Shown piece by piece: positions 24,636 to 32,159 of a DNA stretch of 43,469 nt. The stretch comes from Sphingomonas sp. PAMC 26621. Lineage in GTDB: Bacteria > Pseudomonadota > Alphaproteobacteria > Sphingomonadales > Sphingomonadaceae. The notes under the pieces were generated by a model. It was not told the DNA's origin. It worked only from the letters and a program-made list of their open reading frames with translations, and did not search any database. The stretch is taken from NCBI RefSeq assembly GCF_000251145.1, contig NZ_AIDW01000063.1, positions 1-43,469 of the forward strand, written 5' to 3'. The translations under genes were made by a program, and so were the position numbers. Every line of letters starts with the position of its first letter. Within the stretch, counting starts at the first letter, position 1.

Positions 24636-25640
24636 TCAGCCGCGCATCTTGCGGTCGAGGAAGTCGAGCATCGCTTCGCCGATTTCCGCACCGTGCGTCT
24701 CAAGCGCGAAGTGGCCGGTGTCGTAGAAATGGAGCTCGGCGTCGGGAATGTCACGCTTGAACGCCGTGGCACCGGGCGGCAGGAAATAGATGTCCTTTTC
24801 GCCCCATACCGCGAGCAGCGGCGGCTTATGTTCGCGGAAATACGCCTGCCATGCGTCGTAGAGCGCGACGTTGGTACGATAGTCGTAGATCAGGTCGAGC
24901 TGGATCTCGTCGGTCCCAGGTCGCGCGAAATAGGCGATGTCGAGCGTGTAGCCGTCGGGCGCGACGTGCGCCTCGTTCGCGCCGGTCACATATTGCGCGC
25001 GGATCGCCTGCGGAGTCAGCGCTGCGCGGCAGGCATTGCGCGTCGCGTCGGACGGGTTCTTCCAATAGGCCTGATATGGAGCCCACGCCCCGCTCAGTCC
25101 CTCAACATAGGCGTTGCCGTTCTGGCTGACGATCGCGGTGACGCGCTCGGGGTGCAGAGCGGCAAGGCGGAAGCCGGTCGGCGCGCCGTAATCGAAAACG
25201 TAAAGCGCGTAGCGCTTCAATCCCAGCGCCTCGGTGAAGCCCTCCATCGCCCTGGTCAGGTTTTCGAAGGTATAGTCGAATCGTCCGCGCGGGGGCGCCT
25301 TGGTCAGCCCGAAGCCGGGTAGGTCGGGGGCGATGACGCGGTAGCGCGTCGCCAATTGCGGTAGCAGGTTGCGGAACATGTGGCTGGTCGTCGGATAGCC
25401 GTGGAGCAGCAGGATGACGGGCGCGTCCTTTGGTCCCGCATCGCGGTAGAAGACCTCGACGGGGCCGACTTTCTGCGTCTTGTAAGCGACGGTCATATCA
25501 GACCCCGCGCTGCGTGATTCGGGGGTGCGACGCCGATCCTGCGACGCGCGAGAAAAAGCGGCCTCGGCCTGACCGGACACGCCAAGCCCGAGAGCAAGCG
25601 ACAGTCCGGCAAGCGATTGACGGCGTGAGATGGGGGGCAT
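24636..25640 (-). CDS. Exported alpha/beta-hydrolase, epoxide hydrolase/dehalogenase type
   Basis: This 334-residue alpha/beta-hydrolase has a Tat-like N-terminus (SRRQSLAGLSLALGLG). LLHGYPTTSHMFRNL is the oxyanion-hole region. The nucleophile position is Asp150 in VFDYGAPTGFR, not Ser, which places it with epoxide hydrolases and haloalkane dehalogenases. GEKDIYFLPPGA and DTGHFALE supply the acid and His. It is about 50% alike by eye to the next gene upstream, a tandem duplication. It sits in the LysR-linked operon, 17 nt after that paralogue. Confidence 0.87.
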   Translation of the reverse strand: MPPISRRQSLAGLSLALGLGVSGQAEAAFSRASQDRRRTPESRSAGSDMTVAYKTQKVGPVEVFYRDAGPKDAPVILLLHGYPTTSHMFRNLLPQLATRYRVIAPDLPGFGLTKAPPRGRFDYTFENLTRAMEGFTEALGLKRYALYVFDYGAPTGFRLAALHPERVTAIVSQNGNAYVEGLSGAWAPYQAYWKNPSDATRNACRAALTPQAIRAQYVTGANEAHVAPDGYTLDIAYFARPGTDEIQLDLIYDYRTNVALYDAWQAYFREHKPPLLAVWGEKDIYFLPPGATAFKRDIPDAELHFYDTGHFALETHGAEIGEAMLDFLDRKMRG

Positions 25641-25657
25641 GGTGATCTTGCTCCTGA

Positions 25658-26593
25658 TTATGGGTTGAGGCGGCCGAGAAAGGATCGGATCAGCGCGGCC
25701 ATTTCATCGACCTTCTCGTCCAGCGCGAAATGGCCGGCATCGAGGATGTGGACCTCGGCGGCCGGCACGTCGCGCTTATAGGCCCGCGCTCCCGCCACCG
25801 CGAAAGAGGGGTCGTACTTGCCCCACAGCACCAGCAGCGGCGGCCGATGCTCGCGGAGCCAGGCCTGCCACCGGGGATAGGCAGCAACGTTAGTCTGATA
25901 GTCGAAGAACAGGGCCGACTGGATCTGGCGCTGTCCCGGCCGGGACAGCAGGGCGTACTCATCCTGCCACGTCTCAGGGTCGTAGCGTTGGGGGTCCGGG
26001 CTCGACCCGAGGTGGCGGGCCTTGGCACCTTCTAGCGAGACGAAGGGTGCAATGACCTTGGCTTCGTTCGCAGCGCGGTCGCGCCAGAAGGCGCGCCTCA
26101 GTTCCCAGCCGGCTCCCAGCCCCGCCTCGTGTGCGACCGCATTCTGAACGATGATCGCGCGCACCCGCTCCGGGTGCGCGATCGCAAGCCGCATGCCGAC
26201 CGGTCCGCCATAATCCTGCTGGTAGAGGGCGTAGGTCTTCAGCCCCACGGCCTGCGTGAAGTGGTCGACCACCTGGGCAAGTTGATCGAAGGTGTAACGG
26301 AACTGCGAATCGGGCGGCGCGTCGCTTTGGCCGAATCCGGGATAGTCTGGCGCGACGAGGTGGTAGCGGTCGGCGAGCAGCGGGATCAGCGTCGCGAACA
26401 TGCGCGACGACGACGGATAGCCGTGGAGCATCAGGATGGTCGGCGCGTCCTTGGGGCCGGCCTCGCGGTAGAAGATGTTCAGGCTATCGACCTTGACCGT
26501 GTGATAAGTAGTCGTGGCGGAGGTCGACGGCGAAGGCTGAGCCTGGGTGGCGCTCGCCATGAGTGCGAGCGCGGCGGTAACGATGGTCTTCAT
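25658..26593 (-). CDS. Exported alpha/beta-hydrolase, paralogue of the neighbour
   Basis: This 311-residue alpha/beta-hydrolase has a Sec signal peptide (MKTIVTAALALMASATQAQ). The fold segments LMLHGYPSSSRMFATLI and APDYPGFGQSDAP match the neighbour at 24636. The nucleophile is Asp127 in QQDYGGPVGMR, with GKYDPSFAV and DAGHFALDE completing the triad. The ATG at 26593 has GGAG about 8 nt upstream; an ATG at 26608 is also in frame. Two Asp-nucleophile hydrolases in a row suggest an operon for handling epoxides or halogenated compounds. Confidence 0.87.
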   Translation of the reverse strand: MKTIVTAALALMASATQAQPSPSTSATTTYHTVKVDSLNIFYREAGPKDAPTILMLHGYPSSSRMFATLIPLLADRYHLVAPDYPGFGQSDAPPDSQFRYTFDQLAQVVDHFTQAVGLKTYALYQQDYGGPVGMRLAIAHPERVRAIIVQNAVAHEAGLGAGWELRRAFWRDRAANEAKVIAPFVSLEGAKARHLGSSPDPQRYDPETWQDEYALLSRPGQRQIQSALFFDYQTNVAAYPRWQAWLREHRPPLLVLWGKYDPSFAVAGARAYKRDVPAAEVHILDAGHFALDEKVDEMAALIRSFLGRLNP

Positions 26594-26604
26594 CGAGATG
26601 CTCC

Positions 26605-27078
26605 TCAAAGGTTGAGATCGCTGAGGCCCGGATGATCATCGGGCCGGCGCCCGAGCGGCCAGTGGAACAGGCGTTCGCCCTCCCCGATCGGCAGGTCGTT
26701 GATGCTGGCGATGCGGTGCGCCATCAGCCCCCGGGTGTCGAACTCCCACAGCTCGTTGCCGAACGATCGGTGCCATTCGCCGTGCTCGTTGTGAGATTCA
26801 TAGGCGAACCGCACGGCGATCCGGTTGGCGTGAAAGTCCCACACCTCCTTGATCAACCGATAGTCGTGCTCCGCCGCCCACTTGCGCGTGAGGAAATGCT
26901 CGATCGCCGCGCGGCCGACCAAGAACTCGGCGCGGTTCCGCCAACGGCTGTCGGGCGTATAGGCGAGCGACACCCTAGCCGGGTCGCGGCTGTTCCAGGC
27001 GTCCTCCGCCATCCTTGCCTTCCATGTGGCAGTTTGAGGCGTGAAGGGGGGTAACGGCGGACGTCCGTCGTCGGTCAT
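26605..27078 (-). CDS. DUF1348 / NTF2-like protein
   Basis: This 157-residue NTF2-like protein belongs to DUF1348. Recognisable parts are TATWKARMAEDAWNSRDPAR, YTPDSRWRNRAEFLVGRAA and FAYESHNEHGEWHRSFGNEL. Family members adopt the cone-shaped NTF2 fold and their function is unknown. Its ATG overlaps the stop of the upstream FMN-binding gene (ATGA). The next gene starts 11 nt downstream, so it is embedded in the operon. Confidence 0.85.
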   Translation of the reverse strand: MTDDGRPPLPPFTPQTATWKARMAEDAWNSRDPARVSLAYTPDSRWRNRAEFLVGRAAIEHFLTRKWAAEHDYRLIKEVWDFHANRIAVRFAYESHNEHGEWHRSFGNELWEFDTRGLMAHRIASINDLPIGEGERLFHWPLGRRPDDHPGLSDLNL

Positions 27079-27695
27079 GATTGCTGCTCCCGCGCACGCA
27101 ATCGCGCATTCTCCGCCTCCAGCGCGGCGATCCGCTCGTGCAGCGGCGCGCTCGCAGCCTCGATCTCCGCGGGCGTGAAGCGCGGCATGATGTGCTGGGA
27201 GCAATTCCAGTCAAACGCGGCCAGCCGCAGCGTGAACGCGCGCTCGGCCACGGCGCGATATTCCGGGTTTGCCAATCGGCCAGCCAAATCGGGTTCGGCA
27301 TTCAGGTCGTGCGCAGTCGTGTGCGCCAGGATCTTGAGCCGGCGGCGGTGGGGATAGTCGATTAGGAACAGCGCGACGCGATCGTCGTCGGCGACCGCCC
27401 CCAGCGTGAGATACTGCCGGTTGCCGCGATAGTCGGCGAACCCGAGCGTCGTGTCGTCCAGCACCCGCAGGAAGCCGGGCGGCCCGCCGCGATGCTGGAT
27501 GTACGGCCAGCCGGTCTGGGAAACGCTCGCCAGATAAAAGCTGTCGCGCGCCGCGATGAATGCGGCCTCAAGGTCGGTGAACGCCGCCGACGCGTGATCG
27601 CCGCCCAGTGTCTCCCACAGCCCGCCCGCGCCATTCGCGACGCGCGCCGCCTCGACGGCCGGCGTCGCGAGACGATCAAGAAAGTCATAGGCCAT
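27075..27695 (-). CDS. Pyridoxamine 5'-phosphate oxidase-like FMN-binding protein
   Basis: This 206-residue protein has the split-barrel flavin-reductase/PNPOx-like fold. FIAARDSFYLASVSQTGWPY followed by IQHRGGPPGFLRVLDDTTLG is the conserved FMN-binding part, and DRVALFLIDYPHRRRLKILA the third strand pair. A C-terminal coiled segment (ERIAALEAENARLRAREQQ) follows. Such proteins use FMN, F420 or haem; FMN is the default guess. GGAAAGGAG precedes the ATG at 27695. It is the second gene of the operon. Confidence 0.85.
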   Translation of the reverse strand: MAYDFLDRLATPAVEAARVANGAGGLWETLGGDHASAAFTDLEAAFIAARDSFYLASVSQTGWPYIQHRGGPPGFLRVLDDTTLGFADYRGNRQYLTLGAVADDDRVALFLIDYPHRRRLKILAHTTAHDLNAEPDLAGRLANPEYRAVAERAFTLRLAAFDWNCSQHIMPRFTPAEIEAASAPLHERIAALEAENARLRAREQQS

Positions 27696-27764
27696 GATCG
27701 CGCTCCTTTCCGAAGGTCGAGGTCGGGGCTGGTCAAGCGGCTCACGCCGGCTGGCGAGCGCTCG

Positions 27765-28292
27765 CTATGGGAAGTCGATGTCGGTCTTGGCGACTTCGTT
27801 CATGTAGTTGGTGAAGGTGCTGAGCGCGACGTGGAGCACGATCTCGACCACTTGCGCGTCGTCGTAACCGGCAGCGTTGAGCGAGGCGAGGTCGGCATCG
27901 TCGACGTGTCCGCGTTCGCGGACGATCTTGGCAGCGAATCGCACTGCCGCGTCGGCCGTCGCGTCGTTCGATCCGCCGGCGCGATTTGCAGCGATCTCGG
28001 CGTCGTCTAGCTTGATGAGGTTCTTGCCGATAAACGTATGTGCCGACAGGCAGTAATCGCAGCCGTTGATCTCGGCAACGGCGAGAGCGACCCGCTCGGC
28101 GGTGGCCGCGGGGATCGACCCCTTACCCAACGCGCCCGACAAAGCGAGATACCCCTCGAGCGCAGCCGGGCTGGTGCCGACAAGTCGGAATAGATTGGGG
28201 ACCGAGCCGAACTTCTTCTCGACCCCTTCCAGCAACGGCTGGGCGGCGGCAGGGGCAGCGTCGATGGTCTCAGGAATGGAAAGGCGGGACAT
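27765..28292 (-). CDS. Carboxymuconolactone decarboxylase / AhpD-like protein
   Basis: This 175-residue protein of the CMD/AhpD peroxidase-related family has the motif EINGCDYCLSAHTFIG, with Cys78, Cys81 and His85 as the redox CxxC-H centre. DAAVRFAAKIVRERGHV and EIVLHVALSTFTNYMNEVA are family helices. AhpD-like proteins reduce peroxidatic partners or remove reactive species. It is the first gene of the operon and divergent from the LysR gene at 28396, so LysR control is likely. Confidence 0.87.
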   Translation of the reverse strand: MSRLSIPETIDAAPAAAQPLLEGVEKKFGSVPNLFRLVGTSPAALEGYLALSGALGKGSIPAATAERVALAVAEINGCDYCLSAHTFIGKNLIKLDDAEIAANRAGGSNDATADAAVRFAAKIVRERGHVDDADLASLNAAGYDDAQVVEIVLHVALSTFTNYMNEVAKTDIDFP

Positions 28293-28343
28293 GACGATTC
28301 TTTTTGTTTGCGAGCATGTATTTGGCCCCTTCCATAAAATATT

Positions 28344-28369
28344 GGTAGCGGCGATAATCGGAAGCTACC
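28344..28369. promoter_or_regulatory. Candidate LysR-type operator
   Basis: GGTAGC (28344-28349) and GCTACC (28364-28369) form an inverted repeat in the 103-bp gap between the divergent AhpD-like operon and lysR gene. The spacing and position are those of a LysR-type binding site. An AT-rich CATAAAATAT stretch just to its left may be a -10 region. Confidence 0.5.
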
Positions 28370-28395
28370 CTCCTGAAATTCGGAAGGTTTGATAC

Positions 28396-29298
28396 TTGGA
28401 TAGAATCGAGGCAATGACGCTGCTGCTTCACGCGCTTGACGCCGGGAGCCTGTCGAAGGCGGCCCGCGAACTCGGCCTGCCGCTCGCGACGGTCAGCCAC
28501 AAGGTGTCGGAACTGGAGGCGCATCTCGGCGCAATCCTGGTCATCCGCTCATCGAAGGGTCTCGTGCCCACGCCTACGGGGCGATCATATGTGGCCGCCG
28601 CCAAGGCCATTCTCGAACAAGTGAACGAAGCAGAGCGTGCCGCAGCCGGCGAATATGTTGCGCCGCGCGGCGAACTCGCGATTACCGCGCCGGTGATGTT
28701 CGGGCGGATCCATACACTGCCGGTGATAATCGACTTTCTGCGCGCTTACCCCGACGTCGGCGTTTCGCTGACGCTCAGTGACCGCATCGTGCATCTGGTT
28801 GACGACCATATCGACATCGCGCTCCGGATCGGCGACTTGCCCGACAGTGGGTTAACCGCCGCCTGTCTCGGATCGGTGCGGCGCGTGGTGTGCGCCAGTC
28901 CCGCATATCTTGCCGAACGCGGCGTCCCTGCGACGCCACAGGATTTGGCCGGGTATGTCGCCATTTCGTTGGAAGCCGGTTCATCACCCGACGTCTGGCG
29001 CTTCGCGGTCGCGGATAGGGAAGTTGCGACGGCGATGCGCGCGCGCATCGCCGTCAACAGTGTCGAAGCCGCAATCGATGCGGCGCTCAGCGGCATGGGA
29101 TTGATCCGCGTGCTCTCCTATCAGGTCGCGGAACAACTCCGGCGGGAGACTCTGGTGATCGTGCTGGACGCCTTCGAACCGGCTCCGGTGCCCGTCCATC
29201 TGCTCTACGACAGCCAGGCGCGCCCGCTCAAGCTTCGCGCCTTCATCGACTTTGCCTCGCCGCGGCTGCGCGAGCGACTGGCGCAAATCGTGATGTGA
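28396..29298 (+). CDS. LysR-family transcriptional regulator
   Basis: This 300-residue LysR-type regulator has an N-terminal helix-turn-helix (SLSKAARELGLPLATVSHKV) and a linker (ELEAHLGAILVIRSSKGL). The effector domain starts at about residue 90 (ELAITAPVMFGRIHTLPVII). The TTG at 28396 is chosen because the family often begins MDRIEAM and GGAAGG lies 9 nt upstream; the ATG at 28414 is an alternative. It is divergent from the AhpD/PNPOx/hydrolase/RidA operon and probably activates it in response to an unknown compound or oxidant. Confidence 0.9.
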   Translation: MDRIEAMTLLLHALDAGSLSKAARELGLPLATVSHKVSELEAHLGAILVIRSSKGLVPTPTGRSYVAAAKAILEQVNEAERAAAGEYVAPRGELAITAPVMFGRIHTLPVIIDFLRAYPDVGVSLTLSDRIVHLVDDHIDIALRIGDLPDSGLTAACLGSVRRVVCASPAYLAERGVPATPQDLAGYVAISLEAGSSPDVWRFAVADREVATAMRARIAVNSVEAAIDAALSGMGLIRVLSYQVAEQLRRETLVIVLDAFEPAPVPVHLLYDSQARPLKLRAFIDFASPRLRERLAQIVM

Positions 29299-29490
29299 AC
29301 ATGGCGTTGCCACTGGCCACGGCTCGGTCGGCGAGGACGATCCTCGGTGCCGGTCGGCCTGCCCAGCCGTCCGTCCTAAGTGCAGAGCTATGCCCCTTCG
29401 GTATCCCGGCCGCTGGGTCTTGGTGCCGCGAGCAGGGCACATTTTCCAAACGCACGGCGAACCTGCCGCATGCGTTGGAAATCCGACGTG

Positions 29491-29516
29491 TAACCAAGCG
29501 CCGCCTCGGCGCGAAC
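29491..29516 (+). promoter_or_regulatory. sigma-F-like ECF promoter for thioredoxin/ccdA
   Basis: GTAACC (29491-29496), exactly 16 nt, then CGAA (29513-29516). This equals the GTAACC-N16-CGAA consensus I recall for Caulobacter sigma-F. It lies 30 bp upstream of the thioredoxin start. A CAGGAG ribosome binding site follows in the short leader. Confidence 0.65.
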
Positions 29517-29546
29517 GAGAAGCACGATCATCCCCAGGAGATTCCC

Positions 29547-29960
29547 ATGCGCCACGCTTCTTCACTCGCCGTTCTTGCCGCCTTTGCCGCCGGCGTTCCA
29601 GCGATCATGGTTGCGGCGCCGGCGAGCGCCGCCGCGCCCACGGTGCAGCCGTTCGATCAGGCAGCCTTCGATGCCGCTCAGAAGGCGGGCAAGCCGATCG
29701 TGGTATGGGTTCATGCACCGTGGTGCCCGGTCTGCCGTCAGCAAGCCAAGACGATTGCTCGGGTGACGGCCGAGCCGGCCTATCGCGACATGCAAGTCTT
29801 CCGCGTCGACTATGACACGCAGAAGGCCCTATGGCAGAAGTTCGGCGCCACGATGCAATCGACGGTAATCGCGTTCCACGGCAAGCGGGAGACCGCGCGG
29901 ATCGCGCATGAGACAGACGACGGCAAGGTTTCCGCGGTAATTCGCAGCGCGATCGCCTGA
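29547..29960 (+). CDS. Secreted thioredoxin-like protein
   Basis: This 137-residue periplasmic thioredoxin-fold protein has a signal peptide (RHASSLAVLAAFAAGVPAIM...ASA). The active site is WCPVC (Cys60, Cys63) in VVWVHAPWCPVCRQQAK. The C-terminal MQSTVIAFHGKRETARI holds the thioredoxin strand, although the usual cis-Pro is replaced by Thr in QSTVI. CAGGAG precedes the ATG. CcdA is encoded 7 nt downstream and should keep this protein reduced. The likely clients are periplasmic MsrA/MsrB or other thiol enzymes. Confidence 0.88.
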   Translation: MRHASSLAVLAAFAAGVPAIMVAAPASAAAPTVQPFDQAAFDAAQKAGKPIVVWVHAPWCPVCRQQAKTIARVTAEPAYRDMQVFRVDYDTQKALWQKFGATMQSTVIAFHGKRETARIAHETDDGKVSAVIRSAIA

Positions 29961-29967
29961 TCCGGGA

Positions 29968-30696
29968 ATGTCGTCAGCACTAAATCCCGCGCTCGCCTAT
30001 GTGGCGGGCGCGCTTACCATCCTTTCGCCTTGCGTCTTGCCGCTGGTGCCGATCGTGCTTTCGTCAGCAGCGCAGCGGCACCGCTTTGCACCGTTGGCGC
30101 TGGCGGCAGGTCTGGTGGTGGCGTTCACCGCCACTGGCTTTATCGTGGCCGCTTTTGGTCAGGCGCTCGGGATCGATACGTTGGTCGTTCGTGCGGCCGG
30201 GGCCGTGGTCCTCTGCCTGGCTGGCGTGGTGCTCCTCATGCCGAGACTGCAGGACGGATTGACCCGTGTCGCGACGCCGCTCGCAGCATGGGCCAGTAGC
30301 CGTCAATCGGCACTCGACGATAAAGCCGGACTCTGGGGGCAAGCGTTGATCGGAGCGTTGCTGGGTATCGTTTGGGCACCCTGCGTCGGACCGACATTGG
30401 GCGCCGCGGTCGCGCTGGCGGCCGAAGGCAAGGACCTCGGCGACGTGGCGCTGGTCATGATCGCGTTTGGACTTGGTATCTCCACGGTGCTGGTCGTGAT
30501 CGCCTTTGCAGCGCGCGGCGCGCTCGCCCGGTGGCGCGGTCGCCTCATGATGGCTGGCGGACGCGGAAAAGCCATACTTGGCGCGCTGCTGCTCGTTATC
30601 GGCCTCTTCATACTGACCGGCATCGATCGAAGGATCGAGGCATTCGCGCTCGATCATCTGCCCGACCAGATCACCGAATGGTCGACCGCAGCATAG
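29968..30696 (+). CDS. Cytochrome c biogenesis / thiol-disulfide transporter CcdA
   Basis: This is a 242-residue six-helix membrane protein of the CcdA/DsbD-beta family. The two redox cysteines are Cys22 in LSPCVLPLVP and Cys139 in WAPCVGPTLG, both flanked by the family prolines. It carries reducing equivalents from cytoplasmic thioredoxin across the membrane to an outer thioredoxin, here the adjacent gene product. The pair forms a minimal electron relay to the periplasm. Confidence 0.92.
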   Translation: MSSALNPALAYVAGALTILSPCVLPLVPIVLSSAAQRHRFAPLALAAGLVVAFTATGFIVAAFGQALGIDTLVVRAAGAVVLCLAGVVLLMPRLQDGLTRVATPLAAWASSRQSALDDKAGLWGQALIGALLGIVWAPCVGPTLGAAVALAAEGKDLGDVALVMIAFGLGISTVLVVIAFAARGALARWRGRLMMAGGRGKAILGALLLVIGLFILTGIDRRIEAFALDHLPDQITEWSTAA

Positions 30697-30743
30697 AAAG
30701 AAATGCCTTCCGTTTTCACCACATATTGCACGGGAATTGAACT

Positions 30744-31541
30744 ATGAACGTCACGGGAAAGCGCGCGCTGGTAACCGGCGGATCGAGCGGCATCGGCCTC
30801 GAAATCGCCCGCGAGCTGCTGCGCGCCGGCGCGAATGTTGCGATTACCGGCCGCAGGCAAGATGCCATCGACCTAGCCGTCCGTACCCTAGAGGGCCTGG
30901 GCGCGATCAGCGGCGTTTCAGCGGATGTAGCTACACCGGAAGGCCGGGCGCAAACGCTCGATCTGGCGACGCGGTCGCTCGGCGGACTCGACATCCTGGT
31001 GAACAATGCCGGCGGCGTCCGGGCGGGCCGGATCGAAGCGATCGAAGAGGACGAGATCCGCCGGATGGTCGAGGTAAACTTGACCGGCCCGATCCTGCTG
31101 ACCCGCGCGGCGCTTCCCCTGCTCAGGGAGAGCGGGGACGCGCTGGTGGTGAACGTCAGTTCGGGGATCGCGCTCGTCGGCATGGCGTTCTACTCGCCCT
31201 ATGCGGCGGTCAAGGCCGGGATCGCGCATTTCGGCGAGGCGCTTCGCCGGGAGCTGGACGGGGAAGGGGTCCGTGTCCTGACGGTGTATCCCACGGCAAC
31301 CGACACACCGATGATGGCGACGTCGGGCCTCGGCCGGTTCGGCGGTCGCGAGACGGCGTCCGCGGTGGCGCAGGACGTCGTTGCCGCAATTCTCCATAAT
31401 CGCCTTGAGGTGGTGCGCGGTGGCCCCGATCGGCATGCCATGATCGAATTGAACCGGACCGATCCCGGCGCCGTCGATGATGCGCTGCGCCCGACCAAAT
31501 CGGCCACGGAGGAAGCGGCGCGTAATCATTCCGCCCTGTGA
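30744..31541 (+). CDS. Short-chain dehydrogenase/reductase
   Basis: This is a 265-residue classical SDR with TGGSSGIG, NNAG (LVNNAGGV), an S in NVSSGIA, and the catalytic YAAVK. The C-terminal part has PTATDTPMM, typical of members acting on hydrophobic or sugar substrates. It begins 47 nt after ccdA on the same strand and may be co-transcribed. No substrate can be assigned. Confidence 0.87.
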   Translation: MNVTGKRALVTGGSSGIGLEIARELLRAGANVAITGRRQDAIDLAVRTLEGLGAISGVSADVATPEGRAQTLDLATRSLGGLDILVNNAGGVRAGRIEAIEEDEIRRMVEVNLTGPILLTRAALPLLRESGDALVVNVSSGIALVGMAFYSPYAAVKAGIAHFGEALRRELDGEGVRVLTVYPTATDTPMMATSGLGRFGGRETASAVAQDVVAAILHNRLEVVRGGPDRHAMIELNRTDPGAVDDALRPTKSATEEAARNHSAL

Positions 31542-31567
31542 AGATCACGGCCGCCACACCATCGCCG

Positions 31568-32068
31568 CTATGCCTGAGGGGCAGGGACGAAGTGCATTGC
31601 GGCGCCGTTCATGCAGTAGCGTAGTCCGGTCGGCTGCGGGCCATCGTCGAAGACGTGGCCGAGATGGCCGTCGCAACGGGCGCAGCGCACCTCGACACGG
31701 GCCATGCCAAGGGTGACGTCGCGGTGTTCGGAAACGGCGTCGTCGAGGTGGGTCCAGAAGCTTGGCCAGCCGGTGCCGCTGTCGAATTTCGACTGCGCCG
31801 CGAACAACGGCAGGGCGCAACCAGCACACAGAAAGGTGCCGCGGCGATGCTCCGCATTGAGGGGGCTGGAGAACGGCCGCTCCGTCGCAGCCTGCCGGAG
31901 CACGGCATATGCCTGTGGTGACAGGTGCCGCCGCCACTCGGCGTCGGTCAGGCGCAGTGGTTGGGGGGCGGTTGCAAGAGCGGGGAGGGCATAGCCCGTT
32001 GCCACGGCCCCGGCGAGCATCAGCGCGCTGGTGGTCAGGAAGCGTCGGCGATAGTGATTGTGGGTCAT
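31568..32068 (-). CDS. msrB: Peptide-methionine (R)-S-oxide reductase, Tat-exported
   Basis: This 166-residue MsrB reduces methionine-R-sulfoxide in proteins. The N-terminus HYRRRFLTTSALMLAGAVA is a twin-arginine signal, so the enzyme acts in the periplasm. Zinc ligands are Cys81, Cys84 (CAGC), Cys129 and Cys132 (CARC). The catalytic Cys152 lies in GLRYCMNGAAMHF, and SGTGWPSFW is the substrate region. The ATG at 32068 has no ribosome binding site, and the GTAACC-N16-CGTATG promoter ends about 8 bp before it, so the mRNA is probably leaderless. It is divergent from msrA. Confidence 0.9.
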   Translation of the reverse strand: MTHNHYRRRFLTTSALMLAGAVATGYALPALATAPQPLRLTDAEWRRHLSPQAYAVLRQAATERPFSSPLNAEHRRGTFLCAGCALPLFAAQSKFDSGTGWPSFWTHLDDAVSEHRDVTLGMARVEVRCARCDGHLGHVFDDGPQPTGLRYCMNGAAMHFVPAPQA

Positions 32069-32075
32069 GGACAGA

Positions 32076-32103
32076 CATACGTGCGATCGCCTGGTGCGGT
32101 TAC
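32076..32103 (-). promoter_or_regulatory. sigma-F-like ECF promoter for msrB
   Basis: On the minus strand GTAACC (32098-32103) is followed after 16 nt by CGTATG (32076-32081). Transcription would start at about the msrB ATG (32068), giving a leaderless message. The neighbouring msrA promoter carries the same CGTATGTCT element in mirror orientation, a perfect 9-bp inverted repeat across the divergent gap. Confidence 0.65.
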
Positions 32104-32106
32104 GTC

Positions 32107-32134
32107 GTAAGTTCGGAGCGACCTGCTGCGTATG
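32107..32134 (+). promoter_or_regulatory. sigma-F-like ECF promoter for msrA
   Basis: GTAAGT (32107-32112), 16 nt, then CGTATG (32129-32134). The -35-like part is GTAAGT rather than GTAACC, so it is a weaker match than the other four. It lies 26 bp before the msrA start, which has a good AAAGGAG ribosome binding site. Confidence 0.55.
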
Positions 32135-32159
32135 TCTTAGCAATCAAAGGAGTTCCAAA

